A stretch of 64,000 nucleotides of DNA from a bacterium. Its GTDB lineage: Bacteria; Cyanobacteriota; Vampirovibrionia; Vampirovibrionales; Vampirovibrionaceae. A program made the position numbers and the translations under genes. A model generated the notes under the pieces. The model saw nothing but the letters and a program-made list of their open reading frames with translations. It did not search any database and was not told the DNA's origin. Location of the stretch: contig JAUIEU010000001.1 of NCBI GenBank assembly GCA_030429585.1, positions 1,297,994 to 1,361,993 on the forward strand, in the 5' to 3' direction. Shown here piece by piece: positions 1 through 8,184 of this stretch. The stretch's first letter is position 1; the number at the start of each line of letters is the position of its first letter.

Positions 1-266
1 ACCCGGTGATGAGCCGCTACAATAACGCCAACGCCCGAGAGGCCGTGGAAGCCTACGCCTGCATTGCCGATGATTTTGGGGTTTCTCTCACCCATCTATC
101 ACTGGCGTTTATTAACCAACAGCCCTTTGTTACCAGTAACATTATTGGCGCCACCACCCTAGACCAACTACACGAGAACATCGATAGCGCCACCATCACA
201 CTCCCCGCCGAATGTTTTGAGGCCATCGAGCGCGTCCACGCCCAGTACACCTACCCTTGCCCTTAG
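1..266 (+). CDS. Aldo/keto reductase, C-terminal fragment (Tas-like)
   Basis: Only the last ~88 codons are inside the window; the reading frame is open to the left edge, so the gene starts outside. The visible part has the typical end of NADP(H)-dependent aldo/keto reductases of the Tas/YghZ group: a helix with AxxxxGVSLTHLSLAF, then QQPFVTSNIIGATTLDQL, which forms part of the cofactor 2'-phosphate site, then a final helix ending in HAQYTYPCP. The family reduces carbonyl groups of sugars or xenobiotics in the cytosol; the substrate cannot be told from this fragment. The stop is TAG, and the MscS gene follows 65 nt later. Confidence 0.85.
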   Translation, partial: PVMSRYNNANAREAVEAYACIADDFGVSLTHLSLAFINQQPFVTSNIIGATTLDQLHENIDSATITLPAECFEAIERVHAQYTYPCP

Positions 267-318
267 GCCATTGCCCATAAGCCCTAGATAACAGCTACCC
301 CCTTTACCCCGACTGGCG

Positions 319-324
319 TACACT
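319..324 (+). promoter_or_regulatory. -10-like box 7 nt before the MscS start codon
   Basis: TACACT lies seven bases upstream of the ATG at 332, and no Shine-Dalgarno sequence lies between. Transcription from this box would begin at or next to the ATG, giving a leaderless mRNA. No good -35 is seen at normal spacing (TACCCC at 296-301), so the call is weak on its own. It gains weight from similar arrangements at rmlB, mnmA and the gene at 48893. Confidence 0.35.
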
Positions 325-331
325 AAAGCCC

Positions 332-1549
332 ATGCTAGAAACCCTAACCAACACCTTTCTCTTCATCTGGGATGATGCCGGGCTTGTCTCCTTACTGGCC
401 CACATTGCGGTAGCCGTACTGGTGGCGGTACTGGCATATATCATCCTAAACCGCATTGCCCAACTCACCCTTATTGCGGCATTTCAGTGGGCCTTGCTCC
501 ACCCGTGGCTTAACCAAGGCCTTACCATCAAAGGCGCCGAGCTGGTGCCACAGGCAGTGATGCAACAAGTGACCCGCAGCCTAGTCGCCTTGTTCCGCGT
601 GGTGCTGCAGGTGTTGGTCCTAGGCATTACCCTCATTATTCTATTTTCCGTGGTGCCGGATACCCGCAAGCCTGTGCTAGGGCTGCTAGCCTTTATGGGC
701 CACACCCTAACCAAATGGTTTTGGCTATTTGTGGCTTTTTTCCCCAACCTACTGAGCATTGGGCTAATTTGCCTACTGGGGTGGGGAGCATTAAAAATCA
801 TCCATGCCATTACCCGCGCTATCGGTAACCATAGTTTGGTTATTCAGGGGTTTCATGCGGATTGGGCCCGGCCCACCTTTCAGCTACTGCGTGTGTTTGT
901 GGTGGTTTCGGTTATCACCATGTCGTTTCCGTACCTACCTGTGTACGATTCGCCCGCCTTTAAGGCCATGGGGTTATTTATCGGGGCGCTTATTTCCTTC
1001 GGGGCCAGTGGGGCCATTGCCAACTTAGTGGCCGGGGTACTGCTGATTTACAACCGCGCCTATACCATTGGCGATGTGATTACCTTTAACGAGACCTTTG
1101 GCACCGTCGTCAGCAAAAACCTACTGACCACCCGCATCCGCACCCCCAAGATGGTGGATGTGGTGTTGCCCAATAGTTTGCTACTAACGGCCCCCATTAC
1201 CAACCATAGCGAAAACGCCGAAGCCATGGGTATTCTGCTCCACACCACCGTAACCATTGGCTACGATGTACCATGGGAAACGGTGCACGGGTTACTAAAA
1301 GAAGCGGCAGCCAATACGCCCTTTGTGTTGGAATCCCCCGCGCCCTTTGTACTGCAAACCAAGCTAGATGATTTATACGTGCATTACGAGCTGAACGCCG
1401 CTACCGATAAACCGGGCCAAATGCCTCGCATTTATAGCGATTTGCACCAGCATATTTTAGATACCTTTAACGCCGCTAACGTGGAAATTATGTCGCCCCA
1501 AATCCACGATGTACGCCGCGGCATCAGCCCGTATATCCCAAAGACTTAA
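332..1549 (+). CDS. MscS-family small-conductance mechanosensitive channel
   Basis: The 405-residue inner-membrane protein should open under membrane tension and release osmolytes. Hydrophobic segments lie near residues 15-45, 80-110, 125-155 and 185-205. Around residue 210-240 is the Gly/Ala-rich pore helix typical of MscS TM3 (ISFGASGAIANLVAGVLL), followed by the beta domain signature (YNRAYTIGDVITFNETFGTV and VVLPNSLLLTAPITNHS). The C-terminal third is the cytosolic alpha/beta domain. There are more N-terminal membrane segments than in E. coli MscS, as is common in the wider family. No Shine-Dalgarno is visible; a -10-like box sits immediately upstream. Family assignment is firm; the stimulus and exact subfamily are not. 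Confidence 0.93.
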   Translation: MLETLTNTFLFIWDDAGLVSLLAHIAVAVLVAVLAYIILNRIAQLTLIAAFQWALLHPWLNQGLTIKGAELVPQAVMQQVTRSLVALFRVVLQVLVLGITLIILFSVVPDTRKPVLGLLAFMGHTLTKWFWLFVAFFPNLLSIGLICLLGWGALKIIHAITRAIGNHSLVIQGFHADWARPTFQLLRVFVVVSVITMSFPYLPVYDSPAFKAMGLFIGALISFGASGAIANLVAGVLLIYNRAYTIGDVITFNETFGTVVSKNLLTTRIRTPKMVDVVLPNSLLLTAPITNHSENAEAMGILLHTTVTIGYDVPWETVHGLLKEAAANTPFVLESPAPFVLQTKLDDLYVHYELNAATDKPGQMPRIYSDLHQHILDTFNAANVEIMSPQIHDVRRGISPYIPKT

Positions 1550-1642
1550 TCACTAAAGAATGGTAACTAAAGTGACATAAATTATCACCAATTTCTTATT
1601 TAATGTTTTTATAAATTATTGTTTAATTTTAAAGGGATAGAT

Positions 1643-2455
1643 ATGTCCGATCCTATTCGTATTGGTGTATTAGATTCATTTGGTAAAACCCGTTTCAATC
1701 CTCATGGTAGTCAAGTTATGGCGGGCCTAGCAAAGGGGATAAGGAAAGAACTCCTAGAGCATTTCGGCTATCCGAGTAATATTTCATCGCTAGGCGTAGA
1801 GTACAAAGATATTAACGAAGACGGTTGTACCGATGAAATTCACCGGCTTGACTTAGACAACAATGGCACGTGCGATATAGAAATAATTGGTATAAATGGC
1901 ATAAAAGACAGCGATCCAACCATTGAAATAGAAGAGGTTCCTCCAAGAAATACTGATCGGATTTTAGACGATGTCATTAGTGGTAAATTTGGCAAGCTAG
2001 ATTACCTTAATTTTAGTTTAGCCTATAGCTCTAAAACCACAGAAGGGGCTAAGGCACTCTATGATAAGTACCCACTTTATAAGAAATTAAGCACCGTTGC
2101 TAAAAACACCCCTGTGTACACAGGTGGCAACAACTCAAACTTCTTTACTTATAATCCAACCATGTTTTGTGACCAATACCAAAAAAACTTACATATTGTT
2201 TGCGACACAACCCGGTTTAATACCATCCATGATATTTCTGTAAGTGAAAGTAGCGCTTTATCAGGAATCTACCCAGAAGATTTGCAAGGGTATGACATAG
2301 ATGCAGACAACGATGCCGAAATTTTACACCCAAACCCGTGGTATACCGGTATCGGGAATAGTATCGCTACACCTTTTTTCTTAGGAAGAGAAGTCGTTAA
2401 AGACCTAATTAACCAAAAAGCGCTAAACCTCACCCCAAAAGAAAAAGACGACTAA
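1643..2455 (+). CDS. Compact divergent subtilase-like (S8) protease with Ca-loop-like segment
   Basis: A 270-residue protein that keeps all subtilase hallmarks in compressed form: Asp11 in IGVLDSF, His21 in PHGSQVMAGL, the strand YLNFSLAYS matching the usual vxNxSl element, Asn163/164 in VYTGGNNSN at the oxyanion position, and Ser240 in GIGNSIATPF, which matches GTSxATP. Asp and His are only ten residues apart. Residues ~56-80 carry two Asp/Asn-rich loops (DINEDGCTDE, DLDNNGTCDIE) like EF-hand or dockerin calcium loops; another lies near 218 (DIDADNDAE). No signal peptide is seen. The ATG at 1643 is chosen over 1619 because AAAGGG stands 7 nt before it. The gene is clearly more AT-rich than its neighbours, suggesting transfer or recent origin. 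It overlaps the convergent permease gene by 4 nt. Substrate unknown. Confidence 0.65.
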   Translation: MSDPIRIGVLDSFGKTRFNPHGSQVMAGLAKGIRKELLEHFGYPSNISSLGVEYKDINEDGCTDEIHRLDLDNNGTCDIEIIGINGIKDSDPTIEIEEVPPRNTDRILDDVISGKFGKLDYLNFSLAYSSKTTEGAKALYDKYPLYKKLSTVAKNTPVYTGGNNSNFFTYNPTMFCDQYQKNLHIVCDTTRFNTIHDISVSESSALSGIYPEDLQGYDIDADNDAEILHPNPWYTGIGNSIATPFFLGREVVKDLINQKALNLTPKEKDD

Positions 2456-3576
2456 GCCGTTTTCGGGTCTAAGTAATCGCGCACCGCATCGCCCAACACG
2501 TTAAAGGCGAGCACAGCCACAAAAATCAGCGCACCGGGGGCCAGCATCCACGGGGCATACAACACATTGGTCAACGTCTGGGCTTCTTTTAACATATTGC
2601 CCCAACTGGCATCCGGCTGTTGAATCCCCAGGCCCAAAAAGCTAAGCCCACTTTCCATTAAAATATAGCCCGGCACACTAAGGGTAATGGCTACCACCAC
2701 AAAACTAAAGGTTTGGGGCAACACATGCTGGGTAATAATGCCCAGACTGGGCTTACCTAGCGCGCGGGCGGCATCCACATACTCTTGCTGCTTAATGCTC
2801 AGCACCATCCCACGGATAATCCGGCTAAACCCCGCCCAGCCAATCAGCGCCAAGCTGACGACGACCAAAGCAAAGCGCTGGCTACTGCTCACACTGGCCG
2901 GAATAATGGCTGCCAACGTAATCAGCAAATACAAGCTCGGTATCGACATCAACACTTCGCTCACGCGCATCATCAGGGTATCCACCCAACCGCCAAAGTA
3001 ACCGCTAATGCCCCCATACAACAGCCCCAGCGGAAAGGCCACCAGCAAACTAATAAAGCCAATCGTCAGGCTAATTTGGCCCCCATATAACAGGCGACTA
3101 AAAATATCGCGCCCATTCATATCCGTGCCTAGCAAGTTTATTTGCGCACCATCCTGCTTGGTGTTATCCACACCAAACAAATGTACATTGGTGTTAAACA
3201 ACCCTAGCAACGGATACTCATCGCCACGCACAAAAAACCGTATCGGTATTGGGTGGGCCGTATCTTCGCTGTAATGGTAGCTAAGGGTGGTGGGGTTAAA
3301 GTGGCGCTGTTGGGGCAATACATAGGGCCAGGTTAGCGCCCCTGTTTCTACCGTGCGCATATAAACGGGCGTGGGTGGGGCGCCAGCAAGTGTGCGATCT
3401 CGCCAATACTGGCCGTAAGGTGCTAAAAACCCAGCCAGTGCAATGGCGGCATATAAAATAATAAGTACCCACAACGCAGCCGATGCAGCAGGATCCGATA
3501 AAATCCGCTTTAGGGCACCAAGCCAGCCCCCCTGTTGCAGGGCGGCGGTATTAACCGAGTTTGATAAATCTGCCAT
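2452..3576 (-). CDS. Peptide-type ABC transporter permease (DppC/OppC family)
   Basis: A 374-residue inner-membrane permease. An N-terminal membrane anchor (residues ~34-55) is followed by a periplasmic stretch, then LLGTDMNGRDIFSRLLYGGQISL, the usual entry to the BPD_transp_1 domain, and five further membrane segments. The EAA loop that contacts the ATPase is EYVDAARALGKPSLGIITQHVLP. The ending FNVLGDAVRDYLDPK is typical of DppC/OppC. The inserted periplasmic part (~60-130) is longer than in E. coli DppC. It follows the DppB-like gene by 3 nt and must form a heterodimer with it. No solute-binding protein or ATPase gene lies next to it, so the substrate (oligopeptide, nickel, microcin-type peptide) is open. 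Confidence 0.93.
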   Translation of the reverse strand: MADLSNSVNTAALQQGGWLGALKRILSDPAASAALWVLIILYAAIALAGFLAPYGQYWRDRTLAGAPPTPVYMRTVETGALTWPYVLPQQRHFNPTTLSYHYSEDTAHPIPIRFFVRGDEYPLLGLFNTNVHLFGVDNTKQDGAQINLLGTDMNGRDIFSRLLYGGQISLTIGFISLLVAFPLGLLYGGISGYFGGWVDTLMMRVSEVLMSIPSLYLLITLAAIIPASVSSSQRFALVVVSLALIGWAGFSRIIRGMVLSIKQQEYVDAARALGKPSLGIITQHVLPQTFSFVVVAITLSVPGYILMESGLSFLGLGIQQPDASWGNMLKEAQTLTNVLYAPWMLAPGALIFVAVLAFNVLGDAVRDYLDPKTA

Positions 3577-3579
3577 GGC

Positions 3580-4668
3580 CTAACCCCGTTGCTCTATAGC
3601 GGATAAACTAATGCGCGGATCCACCACCGTCAGCAATAAATCCGCCATCACATTACCTGCCACTAACAACGTGGCAGACAACACCAAACTCGCCATCACC
3701 ACATTGGTATCCGTTTGCAGTACCGCCTGGTAGGTGTACTGGCCCAAGCCCGGATAATTCAAAATCATTTCCACCAACAACGACCCACTTAACAAGGCCG
3801 CCAGCTCGTAGCCCAGCAAGGTAACCAGTGGGTTAATAGCGGTACGCACCGCATGTTTGTAAACGACTTTATGCTCGGGCAAGCCCTTAGCCCGGGCCAT
3901 CCGCACATATTCGGCCTGCAATACATCCAGCAAATTACCGCGCATTTGCCGTTGCAAACTGGCTAAGCCACCAATCATCAGCACAACAACCGGCAGCACC
4001 AAGTGGGCCGCCACATCCCCTATTTGTTGCCACCACGGCAACAACCCATGGTTAATACTGGTTAGCCCACCCACCGGTAACAACCGAAATTTAACACACA
4101 CCACCGCCAGCACTAAGGCCACCACAAAGCTAGGTGCCGCCATACCAACGGAGGCCAATAGGGTCAGTAAGCGGTCAGTCGTGCTGCGCCACCGCAAGGC
4201 ACCAAACACCCCAAGGGGCAGGGCAATCAACCAGGTGAGTAAAATCACAATACAGTTCAGCAGTAAGGTATTACCGGCGCGGATCTTCAGCTGGGTAAAC
4301 ACATCTTCGCCGCTAAAACTCTTCCCCATATTGGGTTGCCAAACACCATCGTTTACTTCAAACAAATGGCTTAGCCAACGCAAATACTGCTCGTGGAAGG
4401 GGCGATCTAAGCCCAGGCGTTTTTTTTCAGATTCATACACCGCCGGGGTTATTTGGGGGTTATTTTTAAGTTCCGCTAACGGGTCAATCGGGTTTTTAAA
4501 ATGGATATGGGTTTGCTCAATTACCACGCCACCATTTTTAAGAGCAGGCACAGGCCATACCCCTAAATCCACATCGTAGCGCATTAGGGTAAAGCCAATG
4601 ATGGAAACCGCCAACAAAGTAGGCAGCGCCCATAACAAGCGTTTACAAATAACAATCAGCCAAAGCAT
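3580..4668 (-). CDS. Peptide-type ABC transporter permease (DppB/OppB family)
   Basis: A 362-residue inner-membrane permease, first gene of a two-permease unit. The N-terminus has the usual first membrane helix (LLWALPTLLAVSIIGFTLM). A long periplasmic loop (~35-140) includes GLDRPFHEQYLRWL, the conserved LxLxxPxxxQYxxWL element of DppB proteins. The transporter core follows with the EAA loop EYVRMARAKGLPEHKVVYKHAVR and the ending LLLTVVDPRI. It partners the DppC-like protein 3 nt downstream. The loop holds an extra insert (VVIEQTHIHFKNPIDPLAELKN region) compared with E. coli DppB. Similar inserts occur in YejB-type permeases, so a Yej-like peptide importer is possible. The binding protein and ATPase are not in this neighbourhood. 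Confidence 0.92.
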   Translation of the reverse strand: MLWLIVICKRLLWALPTLLAVSIIGFTLMRYDVDLGVWPVPALKNGGVVIEQTHIHFKNPIDPLAELKNNPQITPAVYESEKKRLGLDRPFHEQYLRWLSHLFEVNDGVWQPNMGKSFSGEDVFTQLKIRAGNTLLLNCIVILLTWLIALPLGVFGALRWRSTTDRLLTLLASVGMAAPSFVVALVLAVVCVKFRLLPVGGLTSINHGLLPWWQQIGDVAAHLVLPVVVLMIGGLASLQRQMRGNLLDVLQAEYVRMARAKGLPEHKVVYKHAVRTAINPLVTLLGYELAALLSGSLLVEMILNYPGLGQYTYQAVLQTDTNVVMASLVLSATLLVAGNVMADLLLTVVDPRISLSAIEQRG

Positions 4669-4709
4669 GGCCTTATTGTAACGGCAACAACCCGCAAAGG
4701 GCGAGCCGA

Positions 4710-5360
4710 TTATTTTTCAAATAAAATAGCCGCGCTGTTATGCCCCCTTAAGGCCTGTTTTAAATGCTGACAACTCAGGCACACCCCGCAATGCTGCGCG
4801 CCTGCGTTATAACAGCTCCAAATATGCTGTAGTGGCAGGTTGTTTTCCAAAGCAAGGGCCACCATATCAGCTTTCGTCATGCCCGCCACCGGTGCCCATA
4901 CCTGCACCCCCGTTTGGGTAGAGAGTTGCAAAGCGGCATTGGTATCATCGACAAATTGTTGGGTGTTATCACTAAAGCCAGCCGCTTCATCCAGGTTGGC
5001 ACCAAACACCACATGGCTAGCGCCCATGGCTTCTGCAGCGGCGGCCGCCACGTTTAGCAGCACCCCATTACGGTTAGGCACCCACACATCCGCTGTTGCC
5101 GCCTGCTTGGGCGATTCATTATCGGCAACCATGCCCACAGGTAACCACTGGCTTAGCCAGGGCAATGCTATTATTTGCAAGGGCACCTCCGCCCAATCTG
5201 CAATGTGTTGTGCCGCGCTGCACTCTTTTTTAAACGCCCGTTGGCCATAGTTTGCCAATACGGCCAACACCACTTGGCCCTGCTGCTTAGCCAGCCACAA
5301 CCCTAGTAAACTATCTAGCCCGCCACTAAGCAGCACCACCGACTTACGCATCGTCGTCAT
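4710..5360 (-). CDS. queC: 7-cyano-7-deazaguanine synthase QueC
   Basis: QueC converts 7-carboxy-7-deazaguanine to preQ0 using ammonia and ATP, a step in making queuosine (tRNA) and related deazaguanines in the cytosol. The ~216-residue protein begins with the PP-loop VVLLSGGLDSLLGL and ends with the zinc site CYNAGAQHCGVCLSC, both hallmarks; length is normal. Three in-frame ATGs compete (5366, 5360, 5351). AGAGG stands right against the first and 6 nt before the second, so 5360 is preferred. The start lies inside the 3' end of the HEAT-repeat gene, which implies translational coupling. Other queuosine genes are not in this window. Confidence 0.95.
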   Translation of the reverse strand: MTTMRKSVVLLSGGLDSLLGLWLAKQQGQVVLAVLANYGQRAFKKECSAAQHIADWAEVPLQIIALPWLSQWLPVGMVADNESPKQAATADVWVPNRNGVLLNVAAAAAEAMGASHVVFGANLDEAAGFSDNTQQFVDDTNAALQLSTQTGVQVWAPVAGMTKADMVALALENNLPLQHIWSCYNAGAQHCGVCLSCQHLKQALRGHNSAAILFEK

Positions 5361-6459
5361 GGTCATCCTCTAACCGGGTAGGGATATCCCACGAGGGTGC
5401 CTCTAAAGGAGCATCGTCGTCCCAATCATCTTCCTCGTCGTCATCATCCCCAAGATAAGAGGCCACATCTTCCCGAACCGCCTCTGGCAGATCGCTCATG
5501 GTTAAAATATCTTCCAAGGCATCTTCACCGCCTAATTCATACAAGCTGGCCACCACCGCTTCCGCCACCATTGGGTTCGGGTCTAACAATCGCGGCATCA
5601 GTACACTAATCCACCGCGGGTCGCCCAGGGCACCAATAGCTTCTGCACTGGCCTGGCGAATACTGGCCGCATCATCGTTTAAGGCCAACACCAAACTATC
5701 CACCACGCTATGTTCGGCAGGTTGCTCTTTAAACAAATGCCCAATGGCTTGGATAACGCGCTCTTTTAGAAAATCCATTTTATTGCGCAGCCCTTTTTTG
5801 CTGTGCAACACTTCTAGCAAGGCATCCGCGGCACGCAAATCGCCCAACATGCCCAAGGCCCGTGCCGACGATTCGCGCAGATAGACGCTGGTTTCGTCTT
5901 CGTTGCGTAGCACCCCAACCAAACTATCCACCGCATGGGTATCGCCTAAGCGGCCCAGGCTTTCTGCCGCCGCCATGCGCAGGCGGTAATGGTTGCTGGG
6001 CTCGTTTAATAATTGAATCAGAGGCACTACGGCATGGGTATCGCCAATGCGGCCCAGTAATTTAATGGCCCGCACCCGCAAGGAGAGAAAGGTAGGTTCG
6101 TCGTTTTCCGATTTTTTACGCTTTTTAGCCGGCTCCGAAGCCACCAACAACGCCACCGGCTCGTGCTCCCCATCAATTTCTGCCCCACCAGTATAGATAA
6201 TTGCCACCAACAAATCCACACAGCACACCGGCTTAAAACGCTCTAATATGGCAAAGCCGCGCATAAATAAATCCGCATCCGATTGTTGGCGCAACCAGCC
6301 ACACAAGCCCAGCAGCACTTGGCTGGCCTGCAAGGTGTTGGGTTGCTTGGCTAAGGCCGCATCTAACTTGCCCAGCGCACCGCTGCACTCATCGCTACTA
6401 TCTACAGCGCAATGTTGCCCGCTAACCGCTTGCCACAAGGTCAGCAAACTCATTGCCAA
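5344..6459 (-). CDS. HEAT-repeat protein with acidic tail
   Basis: The 371-residue protein contains at least four HEAT/PBS-lyase-type repeats between residues ~120 and 300, for example AIKLLGRIGDTHAVVPLIQLL, AAESLGRLGDTHAVDSLVGVL, SARALGMLGDLRAADALLEVL and SAEAIGALGDPRWISVLMPRL. These stack into a superhelix used for protein binding. Residues ~105-120 are Lys-rich (SEPAKKRKKSEND); the last ~35 are strongly acidic (GDDDDEEDDWDDD). The N-terminal ~100 residues show no recognised domain. There are no membrane segments, so it is presumably cytosolic. Its end overlaps queC, and the two are likely co-transcribed. HEAT-repeat proteins are common in cyanobacteria, some acting as bilin lyases, but nothing here indicates that role; function unknown. 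Confidence 0.8.
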   Translation of the reverse strand: MAMSLLTLWQAVSGQHCAVDSSDECSGALGKLDAALAKQPNTLQASQVLLGLCGWLRQQSDADLFMRGFAILERFKPVCCVDLLVAIIYTGGAEIDGEHEPVALLVASEPAKKRKKSENDEPTFLSLRVRAIKLLGRIGDTHAVVPLIQLLNEPSNHYRLRMAAAESLGRLGDTHAVDSLVGVLRNEDETSVYLRESSARALGMLGDLRAADALLEVLHSKKGLRNKMDFLKERVIQAIGHLFKEQPAEHSVVDSLVLALNDDAASIRQASAEAIGALGDPRWISVLMPRLLDPNPMVAEAVVASLYELGGEDALEDILTMSDLPEAVREDVASYLGDDDDEEDDWDDDAPLEAPSWDIPTRLEDDHDDDA

Positions 6460-7181
6460 CCGCCTATCCGGGTAAAGTGTAAATATGGAATCCCTGGCAC
6501 AATTATCTCACTGAATAACCAACAATAGGGGTTGCGCCGTTGCACACCCAACACAAAGGCAATGGCATATTGCCCTTACCTATTAAAAACCAAACATACC
6601 CATAACAGGCTAAAAACCCGCAAAACGATCTCCACACAGCGTTTTAGGCGATCATCAGCACTGGGATTGAGAGATCCGAAACCTAAAAACGGATCCCGAG
6701 GCCAAGCCATAAAAAAGAGGGTTTGGATCGCCTAGAGCAAGCCCAAATGTTCTGATCAATCCATTTATTAAGAAATGTAAATAGACATTTTTTCGTGCTT
6801 GATCTGGGTTTCGGGGCCACGCAAGCACAATTTAAAAATTAAGGGAAGATATTCTACAAATAATTGGTATACTTATTTTATGCATTGTTAGGGAGCATTA
6901 AAAAGCCTCTGCCCGCCCGTAAAAACGGCGATCTTAGAGGGTTTATTTGCGTTGCTTTTTTGTAACACAAGTGTCAATGGTTTCTAATAATTTGTGGCCT
7001 GTAACCACCTATACTGTTGCGGCCTACAACATTACCCAATGGCACAATGGATAGAGCCCGAGCACAACGGTTTTTGTACAAAAGCCACCCTACAGTTGGG
7101 CGTTGAGCAAGCCCACTAGAGCAAACAACCCGGCCAAAGCAAAAACCATCACCCTAATAGGATAGAGGAGAAACTGGATTT
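6460..7181. other. Gene-poor intergenic region with several inverted repeats
   Basis: No convincing protein gene in 722 bases. Visible structure: TAGGCGATC (6645-6653) pairs with GATCGCCTA (6726-6734) and encloses a GATCCG/CGGATC stem; GTGCTT (6795-6800) pairs with AAGCAC (6823-6828); CCTCT (6906-6910) pairs with AGAGG (6936-6940) and encloses CGCCCGT/ACGGCG. TATACT at 7010-7015 could be the -10 of the gene at 7182. Some of this could be a structured small RNA or a 5' leader. No match to tmRNA, 6S, SRP or RNase P hallmarks was recognised. Confidence 0.4.
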
Positions 7182-7523
7182 ATGGCACCCCCTGCAACAA
7201 ACAAAAAAACAACCAAACCATCCGTAGCGCCCGATAGCCACACCTTAGATACGCTGGAGCGTCGGTTTTTAAAAGAAGTTGACCACCCCACCGCCGTACC
7301 TACCCCAAAAGATGCCGCCAGTGGCGACGTGGTTATTGGTACCTTTAAGCGCTGGAGCGCCAGCGCCGTAGAATGCTACCTACGCGAAGCCAATTGCAAC
7401 GGTTGTTATTACAAGCACTTTTTTAGTGATAAGCCCTACGATTGCAAAATGCATTTGGCCGTAAACCAGCTCATGGAAACCCACGGCCCCCCAGGGAAAA
7501 ACCTCATCAACCGGTGTTCCTAA
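7182..7523 (+). CDS. Small cysteine-containing conserved-looking protein, function unknown
   Basis: A 113-residue protein. The first ~50 residues are Thr/Lys/Pro-rich and probably disordered. The remainder has a compact motif: WSASAVECYLREANCNGCYYKHFF, then YDCKMHLAVNQLMETHGPPGKN and a final Cys. The spacing C-x6-C-x2-C-x11-C could bind a metal or Fe-S cluster, and the following amphipathic helix resembles the recognition part of a small regulator, but neither is proven. GAGGAG lies about 11 nt before the ATG. A terminator hairpin begins inside the last codons. There is no signal peptide. The arrangement of cysteines suggests a real, conserved protein rather than a chance frame. Confidence 0.6.
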   Translation: MAPPATNKKTTKPSVAPDSHTLDTLERRFLKEVDHPTAVPTPKDAASGDVVIGTFKRWSASAVECYLREANCNGCYYKHFFSDKPYDCKMHLAVNQLMETHGPPGKNLINRCS

Positions 7524-7547
7524 GTAACCTGCAGGCACCGGTTTTTT
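7509..7547 (+). terminator. Rho-independent terminator overlapping the end of the 7182 gene
   Basis: AACCGGTG (7509-7516) pairs perfectly with CACCGGTT (7536-7543), followed by TTTT and an interrupted U tract. The left arm lies in the last codons of the gene and the stop codon is in the loop, so the terminator is partly encoded in the coding sequence. Confidence 0.75.
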
Positions 7548-7638
7548 AGTGCCCGCAAGGCCTTAGGTTTGACTTTAAGGTACCCCTTCGTGCATGGTGA
7601 CAGGGTATTTTGCAACACACCCTTAAGGGATATTTATA

Positions 7639-8166
7639 ATGCCTCCATTAACCACCACCTTTATGCGCGCCTTTAGCGCCCCCATCCTAGCCGTTCTGTT
7701 TTGGCTCTTCCCTATTAAGGTAGCGCCCAAAACCCTGCTAAAGCTTGCCTTTGTGCTGTGGGTTATTGGTGGCGGCATGCTACTTATTACCGGCGCTGGC
7801 CGCCTGGGTGGCATAGACCCCAACATTACCAGCCCTGGCTTTATGATTGGCCTTACCATTGCCGTGGCCGTCGGCTTAGCCAAAGGTAAATTCATCCTTA
7901 GTAAAACCTCGCAGCGTAACATCGATCGGATTCAATCCTTTAACGATGAACCCCAATCCCTCTTTCAGGTCTACAGCATCCGCAGCTGGGTCATCATCGA
8001 GCTAATGCTACTACTTAGCGCTGCCCTTACTTGGTTTGCTGCCCCCATGCTTATCCGCGGCTACGTTAATATTGCCGTTGGCGTCGGGCTGGTGATTAGC
8101 AGTTTTCAATACCTTAGCGCCATTAGCTGCTGTGCCAACGCTAACACCCAAGCAACAGCCAGCTAA
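7639..8166 (+). CDS. Small integral membrane protein, unknown
   Basis: A 175-residue protein with four predicted membrane segments at roughly residues 12-27, 34-54, 65-83 and 115-160 (the last region long enough for two spans). Arg/Lys-rich turns (KTLLK, KFILSKTSQRNIDR) suggest a cytosolic loop between spans three and four. It ends with two adjacent cysteines. AAGGGAT precedes the ATG at a normal distance. No family was recognised. It sits between two other small unknown genes on the same strand and 18 nt ahead of the next, with which it probably forms an operon. Confidence 0.6.
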   Translation: MPPLTTTFMRAFSAPILAVLFWLFPIKVAPKTLLKLAFVLWVIGGGMLLITGAGRLGGIDPNITSPGFMIGLTIAVAVGLAKGKFILSKTSQRNIDRIQSFNDEPQSLFQVYSIRSWVIIELMLLLSAALTWFAAPMLIRGYVNIAVGVGLVISSFQYLSAISCCANANTQATAS

Positions 8167-8184
8167 CCCACCGCCCTTTTTGCC

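Noticed and set aside
4710-5366. queC as part of a phage deazaguanine DNA-modification cluster
   Set aside because: No dpd genes, phage genes or tRNA-guanine transglycosylase-like partner nearby; ordinary queuosine synthesis is simpler.
6532-6735. 67-codon plus-strand frame
   Set aside because: Basic, low-complexity translation without ribosome site or recognisable family, and it overlaps strong inverted repeats.
7030-7130. tRNA-like D-arm GGCACAATGGATAGAGC
   Set aside because: No matching acceptor stem, anticodon arm or TTC-containing T arm follows; it does not fold as a tRNA.
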